DNA of 64,000 nucleotides from Malurus cyaneus samueli (Eukaryota; Chordata; Aves; Passeriformes; Maluridae), in assembly GCA_009741485.1 (NCBI GenBank), contig CM019217.1, positions 38,245,757 to 38,309,756 on the forward strand, read 5' to 3'. The notes under the pieces are model-generated. The model did no database searches. It was not told where the DNA came from and worked only from the letters and a program-made list of their open reading frames with translations. Shown here one piece after another: positions 52,571 to 64,000 of this stretch. Every line of letters starts with the position of its first letter. Position 1 is the first letter of the stretch. The position numbers were made by a program, and so were the translations under genes.

Positions 52571-53097
52571 CACTGGCAACAAGACAAAGAGAAATGAAGC
52601 GATGAGGTTCCAGGGTAAAAACTCACAGATTCCTGCCATAGTTTCCATTGCTCTTTAAGACAGGTTACAGCGTGTCCTCTGGGGATTTCACTGGTGCTTT
52701 CTGCAGAGAAAAAGGAATCCCTCAACAGGGCTACCTACTTATAAAGAAGTTACTATTCCGTTGTACTACATGAAGAAAGAAAGCGAGACGAGTTTTACTC
52801 TCAAAATATCCCAAAACTTTTAAAAGTAGAGTTTATAAAGAGCAGGTTACCTGCTGAGGATAGCGGAATTTGCTAGGGGAACATTCCCTACTGATGCTAC
52901 TGTTCCTTGATACTTAGTTTTAGCAGCACTTCAGGTACTTCACGAGAAAGAACTGACACTCAAACTGCCCATGTCTATGTAAGAACCACAGCAAGCAAGG
53001 AAGAACTTAAATAAGAAAACAAAAACAAAACTAAAAACGAGTCCTGCTTGTCACTATCTTTTTGTTCATATCGTTTAGATTTAGTATTTTAAAGTGG

Positions 53098-53120
53098 CTT
53101 TTATTTATTTATTTATTTTT
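53098..53120. repeat. (TTTA)4 microsatellite
   Basis: This is a short TTTA tetranucleotide run flanked by T-rich sequence. Confidence 0.85.
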
Positions 53121-55381
53121 ACAATGAACAAGGAATCTTGTAGGAAATGATTTCTTTCTTTAAATGAGAAAATTACAACAATTCAGGAGACTTCATACTG
53201 AATATGTCCACACTGACAGCTGAAACAAAAGTTGATCCACAGAGATCTAGCTATCAGACTAAGGAGCTTATTGAGCTGTTACTCCTTAAAAGGAATACCC
53301 TTAACAAAGTAGTGATTTAAAATTATTCTGGGACAGTGCTCTTATGCAGCATGACAAGACACAGCATTCTGAAAAAAATTAAGGAAGGAGGTATAGCTAA
53401 ACATCCAACTTTCTAATTCTGTTTGGGAGTTTGGAAGCATTCCTGTATGTCTCAATATGGTTGCTTAGTAATAAGTTATGAAAATAAGTCCTTAAGTTAG
53501 CCTAAAACTCCTTGCATTATTGCAAGCTTCTGTGGATGGGATGTTTGGGTGAAGCAGAAAAAAAGTAGTAGACTGGAGCAGAGAGCATTGCTTTAATTCA
53601 CTGATGTACAGGGCAATAGTGACTGCCCCTGAGCACAAGTGCATGAAAAATATAATTATGGAAATACAAAGGTGTATAACCACCTTTATAACCACCTTCC
53701 TGTAATACTTCGGCTGCAACCAGTTGTATTTTCAGCTCAATAGAAAACTGACTCTAGTATTTTTATGTTACATTCTTGCCCTCAAAAGAAGCCTGAACAA
53801 GTTTGTTTACTTGTGAGAAACTCTCAAAGTAGAAAAATTGAAGGAAACAGCTTAATGAAATAGCAAAAGAATAAATATATTGACCACAATATAATTATGT
53901 TTCATATTTAAATGAGCACTCTAAAAATCACCTCAGAAAAAACCCAAACAATCCAAACTATTTTAGCAAAACAAGAAACATATAGGAACAAATTAGGAGA
54001 ATTTAAGTCCAGAAAGATCAGGTTTCAAGAGATCTGTTTCAAGATAAATGTAAACAAAGCATTCCTAACTGACAAGGAAAATGCTAAAATAAAAATACAA
54101 GATACGAAAATGCTTTCAGAATAAATGAAACTAAGGTCACAAGCATATATCATTGTAAAATTTAAAACAAAATTTGGTATCTCATGGAGCTCATCCTCTC
54201 TACTGCTAAAGGCTGCAAAAGTACCAGTCTATTTCAGAACTACTCCATCATCTTCAACAGGGGTTCAGGCTACTGACAAATAACTCACTGCTGATTCTGC
54301 GACCACTTTACTGTCCAGGCTCTGTCACCTGACATCAGTTCATCTGAATGGAACAAATGACACCACAGGAGATCCATTCAGGGTAAGAGGACATATCCTT
54401 CCATCTTTGAGATGTTGCTCTACATTTGCTCTTCTCCAAGCAGTAATATGTCTCTTCTGCATGAGAAACTGGCAGTGCTCTCAAGAAAGCTATCTAAACC
54501 CCAAAAATAAATGCATATGAAATTTTAGGTTTCTACCCTTGCTGAAAGGGTGACCTCCTGGAGGTCTGGAAGTTACTACCCAGCTGACTTCCAGTGAAAG
54601 TTCCAGTCCTCTCTCTGTCTGGTCAAACAGGTTTCAAAGCACAGGTTTTCTCTCTCTGAATACTCCAGATAGCTAAATTGCCACCATTGACCCCAGTGGC
54701 AATCGTTCACGTGCAAGTATACTTCTGCGCAAGTAGAGCATATCTGCTCCCCGTGCCATCTTCTCATTTTGATACCTGCCAACATCTGTGCTTCCTTCAC
54801 CTCCCGCTGTGGGCCCACTCACTCCAACTACTCCACTGCTCACTGTAAATCTACAGTTGCAACCAGACTGAGCCATGGCAGCCTCTTTCTCACAGGCTTG
54901 AAGCACTGCCCTCAGAGAATCACACCATATTCTGCCCCTCCTTCACTTCTGCCAGAGGGTGCCCCATGCTGCCGTAAGATGCTCCCACAACTATGTTATG
55001 GCAGTTTCATGCAGTCAAAATAGAAGGCTCTGTGGAAGCAGTGATACAGAAATATACCATAAAAGAGTATCATTAACCCAACAGATTTGAGTAGTTTTAT
55101 CAGCTGAATATGAAAGTATTTGGTACCAGACCATTACTTAGCAAGGTTAGAGTATTGGCAACAACTGTTTCAGCCTGCTACTTGGAAACACAGAATTCAA
55201 AAATTATAAAATCTTTACTATTATTAAAGGAATTAGGTAAACAATGAAAAGAACCTCAGCATTTTATCAGTAAAATAAAATAAATCAGTAAATTATTTTC
55301 CATGCTAGTGTTCAGCCTTGTAAAAAAACTTATACTGCTGACATTGTAGCATAAGTACTAAAACATTTGGTGTGATATCAC

Positions 55382-55404
55382 CAATATCACATTTGGTGAT
55401 ATTG
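55382..55404. repeat. Short perfect inverted repeat (hairpin)
   Basis: CAATATCAC (55382-55390) and GTGATATTG (55396-55404) are reverse complements around a 5-nt loop. No function is assigned. Confidence 0.8.
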
Positions 55405-58400
55405 TAAAACATATTCAATAACACATAATCATATTTCTTAGACTACACAACTTAACATAGTCTGAATGTATAGATACACACACTAATAATATATTTTAAT
55501 GTAGATTTAAAAAAAAAACCCTGCCAAAGTATGAGACTGTGAATTGCCTTAACTGATAAAACAGGCCAGTTGAAACACTAGCCAGTTTGTTCACTATCAC
55601 AAGTGTTCAAGAGTAAGTAATTACTATGCATCAGTTTATTGTTTAAAGTGAATTATCATTTAACCTTATCCATGTTTTTCTTATTATAGACCCATGTGAG
55701 CAACATTAATTATATATACAACACATGTATGTGTATTCATATCAAAAACATTGTCAGAATTCTCAATGCAAAAGTACTAAAACTTGTCCTGGGAGAGACC
55801 TGTATGAAAGCAAATCTGAAATGTAAAGGTAGTCATGAGTGGTCAAAAGTAATGCATTGACTTATAGCAGCAGTCCAGGACAATGCACACGTCTGAGAGA
55901 GTTGGGCACTAGTTAATGGGAAGAGGAAGCACTATTATCCATATGCATATCTGGCAAGCCCCCATTTAGAGCTGGAAAATATTTGCCACCATGTTATTGT
56001 CAAAATAGAGGAAATACACAGAACAGCAGCAGAAATCACTCTCAACTCTAAGTAGATTACCATTTTCCAGTCTGGTTTTGCAAAGAAATATTTGATCCAT
56101 GACTCATGACTCTTAAATGGTAACTAGTGATACCTAAAAATGATAAATAGTAAATAAGCACAGACTGCTGTGAGTAGTAGATTAAAATAAATTAAAAATT
56201 GAAACTGACTATAAACAGAAAACTTCACCACATTATTCCATAGTTTGACTCATCTCAGTCTGTTGGGCAAAACAAGATCCATAGAACAGACAGTGCTAAA
56301 CAGAGAATAAAGCAGCACTGTACCAACATTAATTCAACAATACAAAATATACAAAATAACTTTAGCTCTTTCAGTGCAGTGCTCTAGTGAGATCTTCTTT
56401 TGTAGACTCATGTTTGTTGGATGCTCATGAATTGAACAGAACTTTGAGCAACCAAAATTCATCATAATGTATAACAAAAAGCCATGCATCATGAAGACTG
56501 GGTCCATCAAAGCACAATATTTTAAATACTTAATTTTGTCCTTTAGAAACCAAGTTTCTTTTTCCTAGACATTAAAGCATATTTTAAAAAACCTCACAAA
56601 ACAACCCAAAAAGACTTCATTAGTAATTTGCACTAACTGATTTTATGGGTAATGTACTCCTCATGGGAGTGCAGAATGACTTAGAAGATTTGTGGACAGG
56701 ATTTTTGTGCCCTGTTTACATTTCCTGGGAGCTTAAGAGAAAACAGTCTGAAATAAGCTGCAGCTAACATGCTACAGGAAATGAAGGAAGAGAAGCAGAC
56801 TCTTCAAGAAAGATTTACATTTATATAATTGTGATGGCAATATTTTGGCTTAGAAAAAGGAACACAGTTGTTCTAAAATACAAAGAAAAGCTGTTGACTA
56901 GTGTTTTTCCTTACTTAGTGGATCATGAACCATTCCAGCACTGTACACTGCAACAAAATGCTTTTTAGGAGAGCTCTTTCACCATTTCATGATACTTTGT
57001 TTACAGACTAAAACATCTGACGTCAGCAATCCCCCTCTGTATGGCAACCAAGGAGACACTAAGCCAGCACAACCATCACCTATGCCAAATGTGTTGGTGA
57101 GAAATCCACCAGGACATTTTCCATGGTTTCTATGGAGAAAACATTCAGTCTGTTGGTAAGCAGCAATATGTTCTTGCAAGTATTACATTATCTTTTATGA
57201 AAGATAACTACATCACACTGATAAAAGAACATGCAATCAGCTTCTCACTGCTTTGAAAAATTCCCATTTATGAGAATTAGGTGCCTTTGAAATTGAAGTT
57301 TCAAGTTGAAATTAGTTGAAGAGGAATGAGCTTATTCTTCTTAAGGACATTCTGGCATATGAACACTTCTTGGCAGATGATCTTACTAGAGCCAGATATA
57401 AGTCTTTTTCTCTACACTAAATTATGCCTATATCTGGCTTGATTACAAGTTTTATTTAAAAAGAAACAAGCAGAACCCCTTACTACCAAAAATTCAGCTT
57501 TGCACATGTTGAGTATGACATCATTTTAGCCAGACTTTTTTCATTGGGACAGAAATCCATTGATCATACGCGTAGAGTGGCCTATGCGAGATCTCTGGAC
57601 TGTTACTGGCTTAGTAAGACTTTTCTAGAAATCTTCTGAGAAGTTCTGACTCGCAGATAAAAGGCATGACAAGTGAAAGCAAGGATCTTATATTGCCTTC
57701 ATTCCCAACCCATGTTAGCTCAAGATGATGACAGGACAACTCAATGAGGCTCTGTATGGTGAAAGAACAGAGATTAAAGGAAATAATAGGAGACTATAAA
57801 AGTAACTTCTCGTACCTGACTTTATAAACGCATTTTCATGCAATTTTTGAGATACGTTTGGGTAGAAATGGATTAAAAACTTGTCCAAATTAGTTTTAAT
57901 CTTGGGGCTGGCCCAGTCTTACATGCTGTACCTCCTCAGAAATCCTTTGAAAGAGCTTGCACCGTAGATCTCTTTTTGGGCTTCTTACTAGTATATTTAG
58001 GGAACTTCAAGTTTTGCATACATCAGCTATTCAGACAAGATGAAAATAAACTGCAAAGTGATATAGTATCATAAAACTTAATTTCAAGAAAGTACTGTAA
58101 GACAAATTTGTTTATACTGCAGGAAACCTGAATAATTAAATGCTACATTTCATTCAACTAAGATTATTGGAACAGTTTTGCAAAATCTATGAAGAATGAC
58201 ATAAGCCTGAAAATTTTGATGCCTCCCAAAGATGTGTATGACTTTTTAATCTAAATTACTTCACAGTTACCACAACATTTTTACTATCTAATTTCCAGTG
58301 AATGCTGGGCATTTTTTCCCATTTGTTTTATTACCATGACCAGAAATGGTAAAAAGATTGCATCATACACGTAAAGAAGATTTCTGCTGTTTCATCTTGA

Positions 58401-58806
58401 ATTTTGATTAAAGCTTTACCCCTCTTCCTGTGCAATTCTATTAAAAAAAATGGTTTTCACTTTAGACTCAGTTAAAACATGCAATTTCTGTTGTAGGATA
58501 GAAATGTTAATCTGCAGATATCCAGAAGACTCTGAAGTATTCTACATGGTTTTTCCCTCTAAAAGAGTATTTTGGATCATTAAAGTGAAAATGAAATAAA
58601 AACAAAACTTGAAATATCTTTAAAAACAAGGCTGAACAGGTGCCATGGAGTAACCGTGGTAAAATATTCTGATAAGTCAATGAAGAAGTAGATATACAGA
58701 CTTTCTTAAAAGCATTGGAATTCTGTTTATGTGTATAGGTCTTCATCAGATACAACAACTTTGCAACTCTGCAGTTTCCAAGGCTTAAAAAGACCATGCT
58801 CCAGTT

Positions 58807-58874
58807 AAAAAAAAAAAAAAGAAGAAAAAAGAAAAAAAAAAAAAAAAAAAAAGAAAAAAAAAACTAAAAAAAAA
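58807..58874 (+). repeat. A-rich low-complexity tract
   Basis: About 68 bp are almost wholly A with scattered G and one C, and no retroelement body is visible upstream. Assembly length is likely unreliable here. Confidence 0.9.
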
Positions 58875-60274
58875 TCACAATTTTAGTAGGGTTTGTTTAT
58901 GTGTCTTATAAGACTTGTTATGAATGACATTTTGTTTCCACATGGTTTTCTTAGTTTTTAAGGTCCTGCTTGAATTCGTAACTAGGCTTTAAAATTGTAG
59001 CAGACTAATAAGGGTTGTGACACATAGATAGATGCTAAGAATCCTGGATATTTTCCTTTTCACAGTTTTAGTTAGGCCATGAGAGAGGCATCTCTTTGAC
59101 AAAGCTAACCAACACACAGCAGCTGTATTTCAGAACATGGCACAGACTGTGATGTGAGATTTGACTGAGAAGTACTTCATGGTCAGGGATGCTGTATCTC
59201 AACTACAACTTTGAATGGTCAGAATTCCTTTGAGAAGATATACCCTGAAAGAAGTACTGCAAGCCAGAGCCTGGAGATGCCAAAACTTTCATGAACTTCT
59301 ACAAGAACCCATTGTGTGAGCAAGTACAACTACAGCAAACAGTCATTCTTATGCAGCAAATCCAATTCATGATATCGCAGCTGTGCTGGTGAATAATTAT
59401 TTACATATTCACATTCTACTGATATCACTAGGTACAAACAACAAAGGAAACCATGTTTAAACAAGTCCAGAAAGAGAAGCCACACCAAAATGAGTCTTGT
59501 CTTTTCAATGACTAAAGGCACAAACCCAGGCATGGGCCTCTGTACTATTTGCTGCATACAAACTCCCCTTATTGCTGGCAGGTCTTTCCACTGACACAAG
59601 GAAGCCAGTATCTCATTAGTATTCGAAATTATTTGTTATTCCTTGAACCTTCTGTCTTATGTTTTAAGGATCTTTTGTCCCTCTCAGCCCACCTTAAAGA
59701 ATGGCAATTCTTTTTCGGATTTTGGATATAGCCAGCTAGGTAACTACACTAGCTCACCCTTCAAAACTGTGCCTGTCTGACTGATTTATTTGTATCACTA
59801 TTTCCTGGCTTGTTCTTCTAAGAAATACTGTATAGCTTCCTTAAGTACACATTCCAGAGAATATAGCACACAGTGAAATGAGGAAACAGTCCCATGTGTA
59901 TGTAAAAGGCAATGCAGTATTTTTATTTCTTTTTAAATTTCCTAATAAGCCATGAGTAAAAACATGCCCTAATAATACTGCCAGCAGAACGGTATTATCA
60001 ATAGTATGGTTTGATACATGATCTGGAATATGATTCTCAAAAAATGAAATAAGTCTGATAAGTATGATCACTGAACATACTTTCTTATCATACTTTAATC
60101 AGATATTGCCTGGAAAGCATCCCACACATTCTGCAATAAAACATCATTTAAATAAAGATCTGGGCTTTTGAAACAAGAATCTGCAATTCTGGTCATTGGT
60201 CTCGGAAAATAAAAACAACCAAACCCCAATAGCCACTCAATAAAAGATGAATCATTTCAGAGAATGTTTAAAAA

Positions 60275-60345
60275 GAGAAAAAAAACCCAAACCAACAAAC
60301 CCAAACAGAAGGAAAAAAAAAAAAACAACCCACACTTCAGTAAAG
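60275..60345 (+). repeat. A/C-rich low-complexity tract
   Basis: The tract alternates poly-A runs with CCC and CCAAACC words (for example AAACCCAAACCAACAAACCC), like the tracts near 7.15 and 13.37 kb. Confidence 0.8.
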
Positions 60346-61057
60346 CCTATAGGAATCAACTGGCTTCAGACCAAAAACTGCTAATGGAATATAGATTACC
60401 TAAGAAGAAATGAATAAATTTCCAAGAGCCACGGAAGTTTAAGACAAATACTCATTGTACAGGGGAAAAAAAGCAATTCCATTGGACCATTTTCCGAATG
60501 CCTGGTCTTGTATTCCTTGCACACCCTAATTCCCTTTAAAGTTATGAGTTTAGGCTATGTGTTGGGGTTATATAACTATGTCTTAAAAGACAAATGCAAG
60601 GCAGTACAAAGTAAAATTACACATAAACCCATGATTAGGGAAAAAAATATCCACAACTAGACAAAACTTCTAGAAATTTGGAAAGAAAACCACAATGAAT
60701 ACAGCTGTAGGAGAGGTATAGTTCTAATCCCTTTCCCTAGAACCAGAACATATTGAGGAGGAAATTCAGAGTAAAGGGGATAAAACTGTGAAAGTTAAAC
60801 AGTCTTGTCAAAAAGAGAAATATTTGAGTAACATTTCCTAAACTACTTTAAAAGGGAGTAAACTAACCAAATGCCCTCTGAAACTGGCTATGTGCCCACC
60901 ACTTTGATTGACTTTAGGGTCAGTAAGGGAGAGGACAGATATAAACTATCATAGCTGTAAAATCAGTGTAAATATAGCTAAAATAGAGATGGAATTTATT
61001 ATAGAGCAGCTGGAAATGCAAAGAAAGAATTCTGGGATCTACACTGATGGTATAACT

Positions 61058-61075
61058 TTGAAGAATATTCTTCAA
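61058..61075. repeat. 18-bp perfect palindrome
   Basis: TTGAAGAATATTCTTCAA is its own reverse complement. The centre AGAATATTCT is two inverted heat-shock-element pentamers (nGAAn), but three units are usually needed for HSF binding. Confidence 0.85.
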
Positions 61076-62557
61076 GTATGAAAGTGCTTCACAAAACAAA
61101 CAACTTCAAGAAGTGGTGTTAGACATAGTCATACTACAGAAAACAGACTGTTCTATTCTGAATGTTTGGCATAATATTTCTGACCAGTTTAATAATGTAA
61201 CCTTTCAAATCAGTCCAAGCAGACTCGCTAATGAAGATCAATAAATCCTTTACATGATAATATAACATGCATGACAAAATCCATGACTTGGACAGAAAGC
61301 AAATGCATAAAACAAAATGGGAAATTCTGAGTTGTTTTTTTTTCCCCCTGTAATATTCTTCTAATAGAAATTCTGGTTAAATTTTCAGGTATTTTGCAGT
61401 CTTAAAAAATTCCTGGAAACCTTTCAAGACATTCATCAATGTCAAGATTTTTATTCTGGAGGGAGTCATGTCAGAATCAACACAATAAATGTTACCAGAA
61501 CATACTGCTAGTAAGTCATTCTTCAAGAAAGTTTTGCTATGTACCACTGCATATGACAGTTAGTCATATCTTGTAAGTTTTATATTTCAACAATCCCTGT
61601 TCTAAAATACTCTGTACCAAGAGTGAATTTAAACAATTTTTGTTAAGGATGGGTGGAAGCCACCTTCCAGAAGAAAGATGCAGTAAAACAGTTATTTTGG
61701 GCCAATACTGAAAGGGTAGGGATCTGGCAGAAAAAAAAAAAACCCAACCTTTATTTTTGGCTTACTTTTCAGCTATGTCAGATACTTAACTGGTCTAGTC
61801 ATGCTGGCTGCATGATTGCTTGTGCCTTTGCAGGGGGAGAAGTAATAAGGTGAGTATTAAGGAACAGAGGTTTATCTTTTTTTTTTTTGCAGTACAGTAT
61901 GACCCTTCATGCAGCATAAGCCAGACAAAAAGCTATCCACTGATAACAATATGAGGACACTAAATTTTGCCACTTATCTCCTTAAGGCATATGTGACATC
62001 TGAGACTGCAGATGAAGAAAATAAAAACCTGCAAATCTTCATACTTAGAGATTGGACAAACAATGCTTAAAGAATATATAAAATACTTCTCAGAGGAAAC
62101 GATGAAACTCAGCAGATAGCAAGTTGACAGAGAAGCAGGTTACAGGTATTTCACTGAGAGGAACTCTACCTACTTAAGAACACCAGCTCATTTCTGAACC
62201 AGAGTATGATTTTGTTACATGTTTTTATCTCTGTATTGAGACAAATTCCTTCTCATCCTACTTTTCAAAGTTAAAAAAAGCCCATCTGACAGCAATGGCA
62301 CACATGCTCCATTAGCTCTTGCAGCCCTGACATGGTGTAGAATGGTTTACTAAATAAACATTAGAGATTGCTAGAAATATGTTGAATTCTCAGATCATAA
62401 CTGGAGAGGTAGATAGTCTTTTTGGATGCTCACATGAATGTCAATGTTGGTGAGAATTCAGAAGAACTCAGAAAACAGCAGCACATCAAGATTACAACAG
62501 CACACATATAGCACTTGGGATACAGATATGAACAGTATTTGAACACAGACATAAATT

Positions 62558-62617
62558 TTGTTTTCTATTAATTGCTTCTCACACAAAAATATTGTTTTCT
62601 ATTAATTGCTTCTCACA
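62558..62617. repeat. Tandem duplication, 26-bp perfect core with 34-bp period
   Basis: TTGTTTTCTATTAATTGCTT followed by CTCACA occurs at 62558-62583 and again at 62592-62617 without mismatch. Confidence 0.95.
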
Positions 62618-63705
62618 TAAATTAATATGGGTGACTGTCATTCTTTAACAACAGTAAGCAGTACTTTTCAAATTCTTCTTTGTATGGATAAAAAAAGGGC
62701 CATGATATTAACAAATATTACTTCTCTGTTATTTCTAGAAGACTTCTGGGGAATATTAGAAATGCGGGCAGCACAAAAGCCCCATTTCCTCTTTAATTCT
62801 GCAACTAGCAGTTCAAGGAGCAGAAGTAGACTCCTAAGTGTCAAAACAGCTTGGTTTCTGCACTTCTGTTGCTGGAGAGAGAGGCATTTTGCACCACCCC
62901 ACCTACTCAAGCAAACTGTCCTCACTGACAATGACATTCACCTCGAGAATGTGTTGCTAACTACACTGGCAGAGAGAAACCTGCCAGCATACATACTTGC
63001 CATTCTGTGCACCAGCATCACCGTCTCTGTCCTTCTGCAGTTCTGTTGAAAGGTTTGGCAATGTCAGCTGCATCAGGCAGCCACAGGTTCCATCTACAAA
63101 GAGTCACTATTGAGTGTCTGATGTCTATAACTCATCTTACTCAATAGAGTAATTAATTAAAACATACAATATATTAAAAGAGTCTGAAAGTTTTCATCTC
63201 AACTTGAAAAAATGTTATTCAGTCAGTTAGCTAAATTCATTTGTATGCAATGGCATTAAATCTAAACCACAGTTATTTCAGCTTCAAGTGGACCAAGAGA
63301 TCTGCAGGGCAGTCTGTTTGGCTAAATTTCCATGAGACAGGTTATGTCTCACTGCAAGTGAAGGGGGGAAGGGAAGCTATCTTGAAAGGACTTCAAGAAC
63401 TTCTCTAAGCCTTTCCAACTACTGAGATACTTTAGGATATACTGAGACTAAACTGTGATGCTGGGCCAGCTCATGACAGTAACTCTGACCACAAATAAAT
63501 TTCAGGGTTATTGCTTCATACTTGGTCTAGAATGCAGATTGATGTGATGTCGGTCTTGATATTCTGCAGGACACTGTCAAACAGTTGTCTTGTTTAGATC
63601 CTTCCCTTTGGAGCTTCAAGTCTTGACTTTGATTTGTTTGTCTGACGTATGCTAAAGCCCTCCTCTCCTCACACCTCATCATTCCACAATGTTCACTGCT
63701 TCTGG

Positions 63706-63724
63706 TTTTTTTTTTTTTTTTTTT
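63706..63724 (+). repeat. Poly-T homopolymer (T19)
   Basis: This is an uninterrupted run of about 19 T on the plus strand. Confidence 0.9.
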
Positions 63725-64000
63725 AAATAAGAAAAATAACTGAAAGAGGTTTAGTAATTATTATATATGGCTTAAAATGGGCCTAGATTAGTAATTTTCA
63801 GTCTGAATCATTTCTTGATCCCTTGAATAGAGAACAAGGTTGGGTAAAACGTAAAAAGGAAGTATATGAAAATAAATTGAATGTTACACAGGTTATATTT
63901 GTGAGACAGCTGTGGCCCAGAAAACGAACAGCCAAAGCATAGAGTAAAAAATCATCATGTCATGTTATGGCTACAATTGCCATTTGTAATAAAAATCTAC

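Larger units (their letters stand above)
45968..64000 (-). other. PALLD: Upstream part of the large PALLD intron (long isoforms), runs off right edge
   Basis: Apart from the two GC-rich islands, this 18-kb stretch shows no exon with palladin homology on the minus strand and no recognisable gene on the plus strand. It holds homopolymers, tandem duplications at 47.17 and 62.56 kb, an A-rich tract near 58.8 kb and an A/C-rich tract near 60.3 kb. Treating it as intron relies on the long-isoform exon lying beyond 64000, which is inferred. Confidence 0.7.

Noticed and set aside
52028..52725. Open frames of 172 and 210 codons on the minus strand, and about 100 codons on the plus strand
   Set aside because: GC-rich DNA has few stop codons, all frames are open at once, and the peptides are low-complexity Arg/Ala/Gly/Pro with no recognisable domain.
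1..64000. Novel prokaryotic-type system, CRISPR array, phage, endogenous virus or tRNA/rRNA gene
   Set aside because: No operon-like coding density, no spaced direct-repeat array, no viral gene remnants beyond LINE reverse transcriptase, and no tRNA cloverleaf were seen. This is a vertebrate intronic locus.

Overview
The window reads as vertebrate nuclear DNA, most likely from a bird. It is AT-rich and intron-dominated, with GT-AG spliced exons and two GC/CpG-rich islands. The only interspersed repeats I can place are CR1-type LINE fragments, the typical avian element. Four ambiguous bases near 14,150 mark it as a draft assembly.

The one protein-coding gene I can support is palladin (PALLD), on the minus strand. 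Palladin is an actin-bundling scaffold of stress fibres, focal adhesions and Z-discs. In transcript order the coding exons are 18660-17965 (proline-rich exon), 5127-4992, 2681-2580 and 555-334 (first half of an Ig domain). Together they give 1,156 nt and keep one continuous reading frame of 385 whole codons plus one leading base. The gene continues off the left edge, where the rest of that Ig domain should lie. The exon upstream of the proline-rich exon in the long isoforms is not recognisable here, so that intron must run past position 64000.

Two islands inside this large upstream intron look like alternative palladin promoters. Island 1 (about 45,886-46,205) has a TATA box. On the minus strand it is followed by a short exon-like segment that ends in a strong splice donor (GAG|GTAAGA). 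Spliced to the proline-rich exon, it would give a short mRNA resembling the mammalian 90-kDa isoform. The first ATG in the proline-rich exon is then the homologue of the known 90-kDa start, and the only upstream ATG in the leader is an immediate start-stop (ATGTGA). Island 2 (about 52,095-52,570) is TATA-less and contains a perfect SRF-type CArG box. These promoter assignments are inference.

The rest is intron: a degenerate 1.8-kb CR1 with a mutated reverse transcriptase motif (13.6-15.4 kb), two shorter CR1 pieces, homopolymer and A/C-rich tracts, and at least seven short tandem duplications. I found no tRNA, rRNA, CRISPR, viral or operon-like content. I did not find a new biological system; the most useful leads are the two candidate promoters and the translation start of the short isoform.
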